In this document: in pieces, positions 1 to 12,204 of the stretch
Numbering within the stretch: position 1 is the stretch's first letter
Layout of the letters: each line of letters opens with the position of its first letter
Origin: Rugalucina vietnamica
Taxonomy: Eukaryota > Mollusca > Bivalvia > Lucinida > Lucinidae
NCBI GenBank assembly: GCA_964017185.1
Contig: OZ024878.1
Coordinates: forward strand, 836,501 to 900,500
Direction: 5' to 3'
Length of the DNA: 64,000 nt
Made by a program: the position numbers and the translations under genes
The notes under the pieces: model-generated
What the model was told of the DNA's origin: nothing
Database searches by the model: none
What the model saw: only the letters and a program-made list of their open reading frames with translations

Positions 1-329
1 GGTTAAATCCAAACCTTTATTGAGTATTTGAGGGAAGATTTATAGCTGTTGTTAAACTTAATTTAACTGATGGAGTATTGTCTGTCTTGTAAGATACTGA
101 TATTGACAAAATTGCCACTTTGTTTTTTCCTACTGACAGCTAGTACATTGTATTAAATGCAATGATTTGTGCATGGCGGCATGAAATTATGAAATTTTAA
201 ACAAGTCCAAAATTTGTTTATCTCCCCAAAACAAGGTATCCCACAAACTTCCCTTCGGATGACAACGTTAGAATCTATGAAACATGGTTCAAAGGAAAAT
301 TGTATAATATGTGTTTTGTCCCCCCCCCC

Positions 330-331
<2 letters not shown>

Positions 332-417
<86 letters not shown>
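332..417. repeat. (CA)n microsatellite
   Basis: An uninterrupted CA run of about 43 repeats follows a short C tract. The Cys-Val and Thr-His open frames over it are artefacts of the repeat. Confidence 0.97.
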
Positions 418-419
<2 letters not shown>

Positions 420-2168
420 AAGAACTCAAAACATGAACAATTGAAAAATATTTCCAAACTTTCCATACCTGCCATTTAATCGCCGGGACGACACATTTGA
501 CAAAAGTTAGGAAACTGAAGCATCCCACCTTGAACACAGTAACGAACAAAAAAAAAAAAAGTGAATTCGATAGACTGAACGATACTGATCCTAGCTCGCT
601 CCATGTGCTGTAAGCGTACAGGTCTACATGTATATAACAGGTAAGTGTCGCGTGGTCAAAGTAAGGCCGTAACCTTATCTCATGCCAATTTGATTAAAGT
701 CGTTCAGTTTAACATTTCGGGGTAGATACATGGTAATTTACATGAAATTAAACAAGGTTTCAAGGGTTATCTGACGTCATAAATCGATGATTTTATACGT
801 TTGTGGTGTGGAAATCCAATTTGCACATCAGCTGGATTAGTCATCATCTGGTTAATAACAATCAGGGGGAAACTGGACACTCTAGTTCTGAGATTTAGTT
901 TTGTACTGAGGAAAGAGGAACACCCAAAACATTTGGAGGATAATACTTATTCTGAATAAAAGGTAAATATTTCTTTATAAATATGTTATAAAGTATCAAA
1001 ACACCAAAAGAATTATATCAAAACTGGTTGAATATATCAATAAGAAACTCAATAAGAATGAAAAATGGATTAAAATGCAGTTAAATTAAATATTATAACT
1101 TATCAAAATACAATATTGTTTTGTGAAGGCATCACTTCTGGAACTGAGGCGTTGCATGGTGTCCACTTTAAACAATTGAGATCAGTTCCTTAATCACAAT
1201 ATTCCTGGTAACCGTTCATCAATATTTTGCCTATTCTTAACCAGCTGTTTCTGGCATCGGTTGAAAATTATTGCTTTTTATGTTGTCGTCGAACTTTTCG
1301 TACTTAAAACCAAATTTTAGATAAGCACAATTTTATTTTCATTAATGCACCATTACGTAAATGAAACATTTTGATATGCAAATTATTTTTACAAATCTAT
1401 TACTGCTTGCATAACTTTTGCCTAATTTTCTTTACAATTTTCTTTCAAAACTTAATGTCACAAGTCGACCCCCATTAAGTTTTTCAATTCCTTGCTATAT
1501 TGCAATGTTCCACTTGCTTGATCTTTTTGCTTTCTTCAAAATTTGGGTCCCGAACTCAATTAACCATCAAAGTTAAGAAATACTAATGAAAAGTGCACAG
1601 GTTTACTAGGTTTATTACATATATTTAATGCATATTTTATGGCCTTAAAGTTCGACATTTAAAGTCGAGGGCGGTATTTAAAATGTCAAAAACAAAATAC
1701 TTTTGTTGTATATAAACATTAGACATTTTAAAAATTCATTTTCACACGTAAGTGTATCATTTTTAACCATTTTAACAGTTTTATATTTATATTCTTGTTT
1801 TGGGTAGGGTCATATGCACGCAGGCAGCTTGTGAGTGGGTGAGTTTTAGGCTTGTTTATCATTGGGATATTCATTTTTTTGAACACACTAGTTTATTAGG
1901 TGACCAGGGTTAGGTTTTTTTTCTTCAGATTTATCTTTTTGTTTTGTGATATCCTCCAGTTTTAAGAATGGGTGCAAAATTTCTGTTTCGTTAAACAGTT
2001 ATATTGACGCAAAACTAGGCTATTTTCATTTCTGCTATATACTTTCTACCCTACCCAGAGAATAATTCGACAACTTAGATGATTTTTTATTTAAAAAAAG
2101 TATGTGTTATAGCTCGGAAGATGTGGTACAACTTGAGGATAATGTTAGGTATTGTTATTTATTTTCAG
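418..2168. other. AT-rich sequence, no gene seen
   Basis: No coding frame, RNA gene or repeat family is recognised. It ends at the splice acceptor of the next exon, so at least its right part is probably intron. Earlier exons of that gene could lie here or off the left edge. Confidence 0.5.
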
Positions 2169-2181
2169 GAATGCTCCAAAA

Positions 2182-3375
2182 ATGGAAACTGTTGAAATCA
2201 AAATAGAAACATGTCCAGACAATAATTTCAGCCACCAGAGACCACACAGAGTCAGAAAAGCTTCATTTGACCATGGACGTCACGCCAACGTTGCTGATTT
2301 GAATGGAAACTATGGTCACCGGATGTTGAATCGCAGAAGAGGAAGCTGTGAAACTTCCGGTTTTTTGAGTAGTCTTCCGGTTCGAAAGAATAGTGTTGCA
2401 AACTTGGAATCTATTCCAGATCTGCCTGAATGGCAAAAATCACTGGTGAAACAGATAGAAAACCTTGTTGTGAACGCTAATCATGGTGAATCGATTAAAA
2501 CAGAGATTGAAAACGAACTTGGAATAATTAAAGAAGGAATCGTACCGCAAGATATCCCGACACAAAGAGCTCGTACAAGACGAAAAAGTGTCATGCATAC
2601 TGGAAACTATCTCCATCCGAATCACCACACCAGCTATAAGAACATCAGTCACACATTGCCCCAGACCATATCAAACCAAGGTCAAACGCCGAACGCAAAC
2701 AATGGTCGGAGAAAAAGCTACGCAAACATTGAACATCACATCTCTAGAACGCGGCGCTCTGGTAGCGTTGGTAACCTGAAAGAGACACTCCCACCCCGGG
2801 GGAGAAGATCCAGTGTCTGTCACCATGGTACCTTCCAGATCCCACCCATCAGACAGAGACGAAAAAGCACCGCCAAAATCCCGACATTCACCGTCTCTAA
2901 GATTACAAATTCTCAGAGGAAATCCTACTGGATCTACAGGCGCAGACGGCGCAAGGAGCTCCGCCATGTTGAACAAATCATAGCACCAAAAATAACCATT
3001 AACTCTGATGAGAATACCAATGAGAACAAAACAGATTCGGAGGAACCAAATGATATAGATGAAAACAATGACAATTCTGATAAATCATTGGAGACTTTAA
3101 CTGACTCCGTTGATGGAGATATTGATGATAAGAAAGAGAACGAAACTGCAGCAGAAAATACTCTGGATAAGCAAAATGATAATGCGAATAGTGACTTGCC
3201 TGTAGACGAACCAATACCTATAGTTCGGAGAAAGTGCAGTATACAAATGAGGTATTTTGAAATTTCCAGAAAAAGACGGAAAGATAGGAAAAAATTAGGT
3301 AGTGTAAATACGGATGTGGATAATACAAACATGGGTCTAGAAACGCCAAACGAAAACGAAAGAATTGCGGATTAG
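2182..3375 (+). CDS. Terminal exon of an uncharacterised Arg/Lys-rich, multi-phosphosite protein
   Basis: No family is recognised. The open frame runs from 2152, but TTATTTTCAG at 2159-2168 is a strong splice acceptor. The first ten codons are therefore likely intronic, and ATG at 2182 (METVEIKIE) is the best start unless coding continues from an upstream exon. The product is about 397 aa. Its N-terminal and central parts contain about nine basic-directed Ser sites (RKAS, RRGS, RKNS, RRKS, RSGS, RRSS, RRKS, QRKS, RRKCS). Several are followed by a similar x-x-N-[IL/V] context, as in RKNSVANLE, RRKSYANIE and RSGSVGNLK. The middle has an RRRRRK cluster, then an acidic Asn/Asp/Glu-rich segment, then a second basic patch (SRKRRKDRKK). 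There is no membrane segment or catalytic motif. The basic clusters could be nuclear localisation signals, and the RRxS sites fit PKA-like kinases. Both are inferences from composition. It converges on the importin gene. Confidence 0.75.
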   Translation: METVEIKIETCPDNNFSHQRPHRVRKASFDHGRHANVADLNGNYGHRMLNRRRGSCETSGFLSSLPVRKNSVANLESIPDLPEWQKSLVKQIENLVVNANHGESIKTEIENELGIIKEGIVPQDIPTQRARTRRKSVMHTGNYLHPNHHTSYKNISHTLPQTISNQGQTPNANNGRRKSYANIEHHISRTRRSGSVGNLKETLPPRGRRSSVCHHGTFQIPPIRQRRKSTAKIPTFTVSKITNSQRKSYWIYRRRRRKELRHVEQIIAPKITINSDENTNENKTDSEEPNDIDENNDNSDKSLETLTDSVDGDIDDKKENETAAENTLDKQNDNANSDLPVDEPIPIVRRKCSIQMRYFEISRKRRKDRKKLGSVNTDVDNTNMGLETPNENERIAD

Positions 3376-3555
3376 GATTAAAACATGGGACGCTAAACAG
3401 GTGCAGCTTTAAGGTTTAGTTTAAAAAACAGACACTAGCCATGTCATTAATCTATGCAACAGTTCAGAGAATACGGGTGAAAGAAGTCGCGACAGATAAA
3501 GAATGCAACTTGAATAACATGCGGATAGCTATAGATCTGGCAATGATTTATATAT

Positions 3556-3789
3556 GAGCCACCTCGTGGGAAAACCAACAATGTGGTTTCCGAACAAGTC
3601 TGACACAAACCGGCCTGTACAGTCACAGAAAAGAGCTAGAAGCTTGAAATTTCGGATTAAAGTAGAAGAGGAATATTACTATCCGAGTAGCGAAAACAAA
3701 GACGCTGATCAGCTTCGCGGTTACCGCGAAGCTGATCTGCGTCTTTGTTTTCGCCTATGCAGATTGTTGGTTTTCCCAAGAGGCGGCTC
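3556..3789. mobile_element. Palindromic MITE, copy 1
   Basis: Ends are GAGCCACC and GGCGGCTC, flanked by ATAT on both sides. The core holds two inverted arms around GATCAGCTTCGCGGTTACCG. It lies in the putative 3' UTR of the plus-strand gene. Sixteen copies of this family occur in the window. Confidence 0.9.
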
Positions 3790-4019
3790 ATATAGTCTAT
3801 GGTTCAAACGGACCTTACCGTTTCACCGTTGAAACACAACAATGATCACTACTCGAAAGCAGAAATTTCAACTGAATTGGAAATCAGTATTCGAAAAGTT
3901 TCGAAATTAGTCATATTTTTTCTTCAAATATCTTGAACCTTCTTAGAAGCCTATATTGTGTTTTATATCACTTTTATATTAGTCGCGCAAGACCATAAAA
4001 TGGGCACATTAATTTTGTA

Positions 4020-4025
4020 AATAAA
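4020..4025 (+). promoter_or_regulatory. Candidate polyadenylation signal
   Basis: AATAAA lies about 645 bases after the stop codon at 3375, in AT-rich sequence. If used, the 3' UTR contains a complete palindromic MITE (3556-3789), which would form a long hairpin in the mRNA. Confidence 0.4.
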
Positions 4026-4399
4026 TAATTAGATTTATCGAAGTACCTATTTTGTTCAATTATTTGAAATGAATTCATGGTTTACAATTTAGCTCCTTCA
4101 GGAGCTAACCCTTTAAACCATCAATGACGTCGTTTACAAAGGTTTACATGCGCTTCTTCTTGTCTTGTTTCGTTTTGCCAACTTTAATGATCAAACTTTC
4201 AATTGATGTAGAACTGGTTTGAGATTCCTTTGTTCATTAGTCAGTTTGATACACTATCCTTGATCAATTGTGTACTTCGATAGTCATAAAAATGGGGTCA
4301 TTTGTCCACTTCATTACAATCGTTCACTTGATTAAAATCAGTATTTGTGAATCCAACTGACCACTTCAAAAACCAACTTGCTTTCTGTAAACCATGCGC

Positions 4400-4541
4400 C
4401 TGGTATAGAAGATGGCTAGAAGCTTGAAATTTTGGAGTTAAGTAGAAGAGGAATTGTACTATCCGAGTTGCGAAAACAAAGGCGCTGATCAGCTTCGCGG
4501 TTACGCCTATGCAGATTGTTGGTTTTCCCATGAGGCGACTC
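4400..4541. mobile_element. Palindromic MITE, copy 2 (truncated)
   Basis: It lacks the left terminus and the second arm of the core palindrome. The right end, TGAGGCGACTC, is kept. Confidence 0.8.
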
Positions 4542-4705
4542 AAGTTATATACGTGTCACTTTAATTGCGATACTTTCAGAGCGCATTAAACTTAATAAAT
4601 TCTATCAAAAATCTCATCTCCAATAATTTGATAGGCATTCCCTCCATATGCATGCATTTACACTATTTTCTTTTTCAAACTTTTTCAAAAAAGCCAACTC
4701 TTCAG

Positions 4706-4813
4706 ACGCCAGGTGAATATTTACAAAACCCTACCGAGGAGTTCAAATTCCCGACAGTCCATCAGCAATTCAAAGGTTTATGTCGAACTATGATTGCTGG
4801 GAACCTTGCATAG
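4706..4813 (+). CDS. Candidate exon (unassigned)
   Basis: A long pyrimidine tract ending in TCTTCAG precedes an open frame (TPGEYLQNPTEEF, continuing to GLCRTMIAGNLA) with a stop at 4811-4813. The residue composition looks protein-like. It could be an alternative 3' exon of the plus-strand gene, part of another gene, or chance. No family is recognised. Confidence 0.25.
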   Translation, partial: TPGEYLQNPTEEFKFPTVHQQFKGLCRTMIAGNLA

Positions 4814-4818
4814 TAATT

Positions 4819-5053
4819 GAGCCTCGACGCGAGAAAACCGGTCTTCGGGGTTTCCGACCAGGTCCGACACAAACCGGCCTGTACAAGCTCAGAAAAGAGC
4901 TAGAAGCTTGAAATTTCGGATTTAAGTAGAAGAGGAATTGTACTATCCGAGTAGCGAAAACAAAGGCGCTGATCAGCTTCGCGGTTACCGCGAAGCTGAT
5001 CTGCGCCTTTGTTTTCGCCTAGGCAAAAATCCGGTTTTCTCACGATGCGGCTC
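4819..5053. mobile_element. Palindromic MITE, copy 3
   Basis: GAGCC and GGCTC termini are flanked by AATT on both sides, a candidate 4-bp target duplication. The core palindrome is intact. Confidence 0.9.
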
Positions 5054-5443
5054 AATTGTCTCCAAGCAAGTTTGAAGCCTTGCTGACTAATTTTCCTTAA
5101 CATATCCTTCAACCATGCATTTTGACCAAGCGACCTATACCAGAATTTCTCGCTTTAGTTACGTCTGATGCATGTGCGATATTGACCCCCGCCTTCTTTA
5201 TTGTGCATGTTAAAAATACGTTGACCCCCAACTTCCTTTCTATCAAAGTAGGCGTGATCAGAAGTCGGACAACAGAAACCAATTTTGTCAGTCTGATGAT
5301 GGGGGTTGTGTATGCTAAATACAAAGTCACTAAGAAAAGATTGGAAAGCTGAGTTTTTTTAATGCAAGAAAAAATCTGTTCGTTCAATACTCCACAACTG
5401 ACATGCGGAAACTGAATAAAATTCTATTTCTTGGACACCTATG

Positions 5444-7096
5444 GTTGGTTGATTTTAACGTCCCACCAACAACTAAGGTCATATGGAGACGGGACCTCGA
5501 AGTTTAAGTCTTGTTCGACAGACTGCAGAAGCACGAGATTGACCCTGGTGTACAATTCGAGTGACATAATCACTGTACCACTGGTGTACAATGCGAGTGA
5601 CAATCACTGTACCACTGGTGTACAATGCGAGTGACAATCACTGTACCACTGGTTTTCAAGGCGAGTGACATAATCACTGGTGTACAATGCGAGTGACATC
5701 ACTGTATCACTGGTGTACAAGGCGAGTTACATAATCACTGTACCACTGGAGTACAATGCGAGTGACATCACTGTATCACTGGTGTACAAGGCGAGTTACA
5801 TAATCACTGTACCACTGGTGCACAATGCGAGTGACAATCACTGTGCCACTGGTGTACAAGACGAGTGACAACCACTGTACCACTAGTGTAAAAGGCGATT
5901 GCCATAATCACTGTACCACTGGTGTACAAGGCGATTGACATAATCACTGTACCACTGGTGAACAAGGAGAGTGACATAATCACTGTACCACTGGTGTACA
6001 AGGCAAGTGACAATCACTGTGCCACTGGTGTACAAGGCGATTGACATAATCACTGTACCACTGGTGTACAAGGCGAGTGACATAATCACTGTACCAGTGG
6101 CGTACAAGGCGAGTGACATAATCACTGTGCCACTGGTGTATAAGGCAAGTGACAATCACTGTGCCACTGGTGTACAAGGCGAGTGACATAATCACTGTAC
6201 TACTGGTGTACAAGGCAAGTGACAATCACTGTGCCACTGGTGTACAAGGCGAGTGACATAATCACTGTACCACTGGTGTACAAGGCGAGTGACATAATCA
6301 CTGTACCAGTGGCGTACAAGGCGAGTGACATAATCACTGTGCCACTGGTGTATAAGGCGAGTGACATAATCACTGTACCACTGGTGTACAAGGCGAGTGA
6401 TATAATCACTGTACCACTGGTGTACAAGGCGAGTGATATAATCACTACCACTGGTGTACAAGGCGAGTGACAATCACTATACCACTGGTGTACAAGGCGA
6501 GTGACATAATCACTGTGCCACTGGTGTATAAGGCGAGTGACATAATCACTGTACCACTGGTGTACAAGGCGAGTGATATAATCACTGTACCACTGGTGTA
6601 CAAGGCGAGTGATATAATCACTGTACCACTGGTGTACAAGGCGAGAATGTCACTGTACCACTGGTGTACAAGGCGAGTGACATAATCACTGTACCACTGG
6701 TGTATAAGGCGAGTGACATAATCACTGTACCACTGGTGTACACAAGGCGAGTGACATTATCACTGTACCACTGGTGTACAAGGCGAGCGACATAATCACT
6801 GTACCACTGGTGTATAAGGCGAGTGACATAATCACTGTACCACTGGTGTATAAGGCGAGTGACATAATCACTGTACCACTGGTGAACAAGGAGAGCGACA
6901 ATCACTGTACCACTGGTGTACAAGGCGTGACATTATCACTGTACCACTGGTGAACAAGGAGAGTGACATAATCACTGTTCCGCTGGTGTATAAGGCGAGT
7001 GACATTATCACTGTACCACTGGTGTACAAGGTGTCATAACCACTGTACCCCTGGTTTACAAGGCGAGTCACTTAACCACTGTGCCACGGGGCTTCT
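5444..7096 (-). mobile_element. tRNA-derived SINE with expanded head
   Basis: Identical 13-bp direct repeats (TTGGACACCTATG) at 5431-5443 and 7097-7109 flank the region, as expected of a LINE-mobilised insertion. On the minus strand it starts with a tRNA-like head (CCCCGTGGCACAGTGGTTAA, box A-like). It ends with the tail GTTGGTGGGACGTTAAAAT, which resembles the tails of the other SINEs here. The 36-bp array that fills it is built from the head. Confidence 0.7.
5545..7080 (-). repeat. 36-bp minisatellite made from a SINE tRNA-like head
   Basis: About 43 imperfect copies of a roughly 36-bp unit, some shortened by 3 bp. On the minus strand each reads CAGTGGTACAGTGATTATG then CACTCGCCTTGTACAC. 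This matches the SINE head at 7096-7030 (GTGGCACAGTGGTTAAGTG then ACTCGCCTTGTAAACC). The open frames over it on both strands are repeat artefacts. Confidence 0.85.
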
Positions 7097-7109
7097 TTGG
7101 ACACCTATG

Positions 7110-8258
7110 CATGTGATCAAGATCTTTTTGCTGCTTTTAGGTTTTACACCCCAGTCAACACAGATTCAGTCATGTCGGGATGGAAAGTATCTGGCATTAA
7201 TGAAACAACAAATATTACATTGTATGAACAATTTTATTCACAATAACATCATTTAAATAGCGTTTGTATTTAAAAAAGGGGTAAATATTGGATCATGCAT
7301 CATGAAATTTCAACTGCCATCAGGATGAATCAGAACTATACTAAATAAATATTTTGAATGAGTTTATCACCTTCTATAAAGTTTATGTTATGGAAATTAA
7401 CTTTTGGTTCTAGCAGTGACCAACTATTAAATAGCTGTGATGGTGATTTACAGAAAATATGTTTTTTTTTATTTTCGCATTCCATCAATAAATCAATACT
7501 AACGAGACCAAATTAAATGGCCTGTTTGGAGCAACTGTTTGTGCGTTCTGATTAAGCTGCCATTGAGCTTACAAGTACACACTGTATACCCATGCAACAT
7601 TTGAAGGCGTGTGACAAAACAGTGTGGTAATAGGAAGCAAGATCAAACTGGCTGCAACATACAGCAAAGCAACATAGATTTTACACATACCTACAGCAGG
7701 GCAATGAACTCTCTGCTGTGCGCTGCAATGAAATTGATCAGACTTCCAATTTCTGCATTTTGTCACTGCGACGTGTCCCAAAATGTTACACCAATCTGTG
7801 CTGAAAGAATGATGGGTATACGGGGTGAAGGGATTGGATGCTCTTTTTGTTTTTTTATTTATTTATTTTTTTTTTTTTCAAAAATTATTTTTTTTCATGA
7901 TACATGTATCTTCCATACAAATCAAGGGATGACATACTGCAAAAATGATGTCATATAGCAAGGTGTAGTTAGCACTCATTGAGGTTTACATGTTTATTAT
8001 ATTGATGAACACAAATGCAAGAAGGGAGATTTTCTTAGATTTTTATAGACATAATACTCAAAGTTAGCATATTAGAGTTGTTACACACCAACTATTAAAA
8101 ATTTACAAATAGTTTTATACAAATTAGCTTTTGAAATTATTAAACCTTCAAAAATATCCCTTTTACACTATATGTATGAAAACCAACCCATATGAGTTCT
8201 CTTATTCAGCGCTCCAGGTACACAGAGGATCTTACAAGAGTTGTCATTTCATATAATT
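7110..8258. other. Non-coding, no feature recognised
   Basis: AT-rich sequence with a T-rich low-complexity run near 7845-7880. No exon of the importin gene or other gene was found here, although the missing importin 3' exon must lie somewhere downstream of 12839 on the minus strand. Confidence 0.4.
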
Positions 8259-8489
8259 GAGCCGCCTCGTGGGAAAACCAACGTGGTTTCCGAACAGGTC
8301 CGACACAAATCGAGCTGTACAAGCACAGAATGTGGCTAGAGGCTGGAAAGTTCGAATTTAGGAAGAAGAGGCAGTGTACTATCCGTGTAGCAAAAACAAA
8401 GGCGCTGATCAGCTTCGCAGTTACCGCGAAGCTGATCTGCGTCTTTGTTTTCGCATATGCAGACTGTTGGTTTTCTCATTAGGCGGCTC
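8259..8489. mobile_element. Palindromic MITE, copy 4
   Basis: GAGCCGCCTC and GAGGCGGCTC-like termini with an intact core palindrome. Confidence 0.9.
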
Positions 8490-9269
8490 AAATTTCATAT
8501 GAAATGACCACTAAAGATTCGTTTTATCATATGACTTTCAAAAAAGGATTTTATCGCCCTTCAAAGTGGAAAAGGATTTTATCGCCCTTCAAAGTGGACA
8601 TGTTTTCAATGAAATTTACATTGCTGTTGCGGACGTTGTCAGTGACGTTACATATTCCCGTAAAAGTTAATACACATGTGGTCATAACTCTTTTTATTAC
8701 ATGACCTTATCCACTTGAAAACAGCGATGTCATATAATAAACATGTTTATTTGCAATATATATGATTGGAGCAACAAATTTCATAACCAAAAGCTAGCAA
8801 AAATGAAACCTAAATAAATGCCATCCATTACAGAATCATTAATTGAGCAATACGCTTATAATTTACTTAAAAAGAGTTTAAACATTCTTGTTTGTAAACA
8901 ATTTTCAGTAATTGCACAACTCCATCAGGATTTCTTTTTCCCCCCATTTGGACAGTGCTTGTACCTTTTGCTGAGGAAGTTGGTTAGTGTCTGATCTGAT
9001 CAAAATACATGTAAATGCATATGAATATCGGGAATGTTTAAAGCTAGCATTTCATTTAGTCATATGAGTGGGCAATGAATACTGCAAACAAACTATGTAT
9101 AAACCAATATTTTTTACATTTTGTTTCCGAAACAATAAAAAAATCTGATTATAAAACCAGAATATTTTTTCACATTTTTTCATTATAATTAAGTGACTAG
9201 AATAGTTTATTTGCAGCTTTTCAACAAAAAATAATTTATTGGTTGAGTTTGTTTGCACACCTGCAATTT
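8490..9269. other. Non-coding, no feature recognised
   Basis: It holds a short direct repeat at about 8533-8600 (TTTTATCGCCCTTCAAAGTG, twice). Nothing else could be supported. Confidence 0.4.
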
Positions 9270-9502
9270 GAGCCGCATCATGAGAAAAACAGATTTTTGC
9301 CTATGCAAAAACAAAGACACAGATCAGCTTCCCAGTAACTGCGAAGCTGATCAGTGTCTTTGTTTTTGCTACACTGATAGTACAATTCGTCTTCTTTCGA
9401 AATCCAAAATTTCTTATCTCTAGTCATCTTGTGTGGCTACACCGACCGATTTGTCGGACCTGGTCGTAAACCCCGAAGACCGGTTTTCTCACCTCGCGGC
9501 TC
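9270..9502. mobile_element. Palindromic MITE, copy 5
   Basis: Termini GAGCC and GGCTC are flanked by ATTT on both sides. Confidence 0.9.
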
Positions 9503-10116
9503 ATTTAACAGCAGCAACTATCACCATACATAAAAAAGTCTGTGATAAATTTGACAATTTTCCCTTTTTTTCATAGAAATTTTTGTTTGTTTGAAGTCCT
9601 TGGTCAACAGCTAAGGTTATATCAGGACAGTCAGTACTCCTCAGAATAATGTTCCTGGTCAAGCTTCCCAGAGGCAGGCTATCAGTACTTGGTGCACATT
9701 TCTTTCAACAGTTACTTACAAACGCTCTTCTCAAGTATGTGGAGGACCCAATATTGGCGGAACAAATACTCATCAAAGAAATGTGCCAGACTGAAAATTT
9801 TTAACAGGCCAGTGTCATTACAATTCAGACATGCTACCAATATAGATACCACACATATAGTTTATTATTTAGCCAACTAATTGTATTGGCTTACAGAAAC
9901 TTCCAAGAATGTGAGTTCTACAAAACTGTTTTAATGACTGCAAGAATATGTTTATATTGAGAATGATGTATATAAGAAGATTTCTTCACCACAGCTTTAT
10001 AATTGGGATACAATCATGCCATTTTACAGATCTTTTAAATTACATAAATTCAAGCATGGTTATGAATTCTTGTCATGATGGCACACATAAAGATTGCAGC
10101 TTCAATGTTGGATTAA

Positions 10117-10305
10117 TTTTTTTGTTTGTTTTGAGGTTAAACATCGCAGTCAACAATTTTTCACTCATGTCTGGACTGAGCCACAGCTTTCTGGGTATCA
10201 ACAAGTACTGTGGAGAGTTAATGTGTCAACACTCTGCCGCAAGTGGGAATCAAACCCAGGACCTCTCGATTCAGAGTCCAATGCTCCACCACCGCACTCC
10301 CCTTA
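10117..10305 (-). mobile_element. tRNA-derived SINE
   Basis: On the minus strand a tRNA-like head (GGTGGTGGAGCATTGGACTC, then a box B-like GGGTTTGATTCCC) is followed by a body and a tail complementary to GAGGTTAAACATCGCAGTC. The same layout recurs about nine times in the window. Confidence 0.8.
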
Positions 10306-10783
10306 GAAGTTTTCTTCACTTATATCTTATCAGTAAAAATATTCAACAAAGTTTATATAATGATACAAGCATTCAGTGATATATCACCTTTTCTATCAAC
10401 TGTTGTGCGTAAAACAGTGAAACATAATGTAGATATTTTGTGATGATCAACAGATAATCTTTGCTTTCAGTATTATAAAGCCAATTAACTCAATATTACT
10501 AAACATACACTGTTATTTGAATGAATATTTGTGTCACAATAGTGATTCTAATAAGCTGTGATGGTTCTAGAGGTGGCCATCTTGGCCATGTGACATGTTT
10601 ATGGTGAGCCTTTGGCTAAATTACAAACACTCTGTAAGCCTCCTTGAAACAGTGTGGGGTAGCAGTGAAAACAGAATTACTCAGATCAGTCCATAAGAAC
10701 ACCTCTAACAAGATTGGTATACACGTCTTATTATGTAACGTTATTGTTGCCCTTCCACATTCTTGATTGCATGCAGATCTCGT

Positions 10784-10945
10784 TTATTTGTTTTGTTCAA
10801 GGTGCAAGTCAACAATTTTTCAATCATGTTGGGATGGAGGCAATGTTCTTGGTAAATGTGTCTTGCTCAATCCACTGCCATGGGGATTCAAACCTCACCG
10901 TTCAGAGTCCAAAACAATAACCCCTGGACCACCACACTCCCATGT
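10784..10945 (-). mobile_element. tRNA-derived SINE, diverged copy
   Basis: Same family as 10117-10305: a tail remnant (GTCAACAATTTTTCAATCATG) and a head remnant (CAGAGTCCAAAACAATAACCC) in the same order. Confidence 0.65.
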
Positions 10946-11364
10946 TTGCAGATCTAAAGGAAATCAGCCTATATCTTTCTTTCATACAACTTTCAACAAT
11001 GAATAGCTTCAAACTGCTATTAAGCATCACGTGGGTGGGGTAAGCAGAACTCTTAGCACTTTATTTGCCATGCACCAAATCAACACGGAATCATGTTTAT
11101 CATGTTCACACCGTTCATCCAGGGACAACTCGCGCAACTGAGAACAACCAACGTGGATGAAATCAATAACCGATAGATGATAAATACATGTTTGAGAACA
11201 ACTTACCTTACAGAATGCTCCATGGAAAGTTGTTCCCAGACTGGTTTTAACCCATATATGATGAATGGACTTGCCCATGGTTATCATTTGGGTGAGTCCA
11301 CTGTCATTTTAGGGACATTAGTGATTTTCAATTTTCATATTAATTTTTGATGAAAATCTTTTTA

Positions 11365-11430
11365 GCAAACGGAATAGCCCCAGATGGACGTGTCGTTCTG
11401 CGGCATCACACCTGGGGCTATACTGTTTGC
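11365..11430. repeat. Short inverted repeat
   Basis: Arms GCAAACGGAATAGCCCCAG and CTGGGGCTATACTGTTTGC, with one mismatch, enclose a 28-base loop. This is probably a tiny MITE or a foldback remnant. Confidence 0.65.
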
Positions 11431-11777
11431 CTATGACCCATAAAAAGGATGCCAGGCTTAAATGCGTGAACATACTATAGACTTCACCCACCCTGCTTGT
11501 TTTCAGTCATGTTAGTTCCCTCTGGATAATTGGTGTGTATGTTTATTGGTGTACTATGAAAAATTGAATGTCGATGGTACTGTTTGGACATCAAATGTAT
11601 ATCCTCCTCTCTTCTCTATCTGCTTGGATTCTGGAACGGCAAAATGAGACATTTATAGGTAAAATAATTTGACCGTGCTGCGTGAACTCACTTGTTCAAG
11701 TTTTGTAAACACAGTAAAAGGGACACCCTATTCTTTTTACACATTTCTCCAGTGCCTGGTGCAACACGTGGTCATAT

Positions 11778-12010
11778 GAGCCGCCTCATGAGAAAACCAA
11801 CAATCTGCATATACGAAAACAAAGACGCAGATCAGCTTCGCGGTAACCGCGAAGCTGATCAGCACCTTTGTTTTCGCTACTCGGATAATACAGTTCCTCT
11901 TCTACTTAAATCCGAAATTTGAAGATTCTAGCTCTTTTCTGTGACTGTACTTGTCGGTTTATGTCGGACCAGGTCGGAAATCACATTGTTGGTTTTCCCA
12001 CGAGGCAGCT
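11778..12010. mobile_element. Palindromic MITE, copy 6
   Basis: GAGCCGCCTC left end, a damaged right end (GAGGCAGCT), and an intact core palindrome. Confidence 0.88.
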
Positions 12011-12204
12011 AATATATAGTTTACCATCACAGAGTTGAATTATTGAGAACAAAGTTACTTTAATGAGAAGTCTGATCAACAAATGCATATGTCAGATGTT
12101 AAGAGGAACGGTCAAGGTATTTTATCTATACTAGTATATCTATTAATTGATGTTTATTTGGTAAAATCGACACATACATACACATTCTAAAACTAAAAAG
12201 CTGT

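Noticed and set aside
153-549. Four open frames over the CA repeat
   Set aside because: Frames in both strands are produced by the dinucleotide repeat alone.
5680-7071. Many 60-101 aa frames such as repeated LALYTSGTVIMS
   Set aside because: They translate the 36-bp minisatellite (36 is a multiple of 3, so frames stay open) and exist on both strands.
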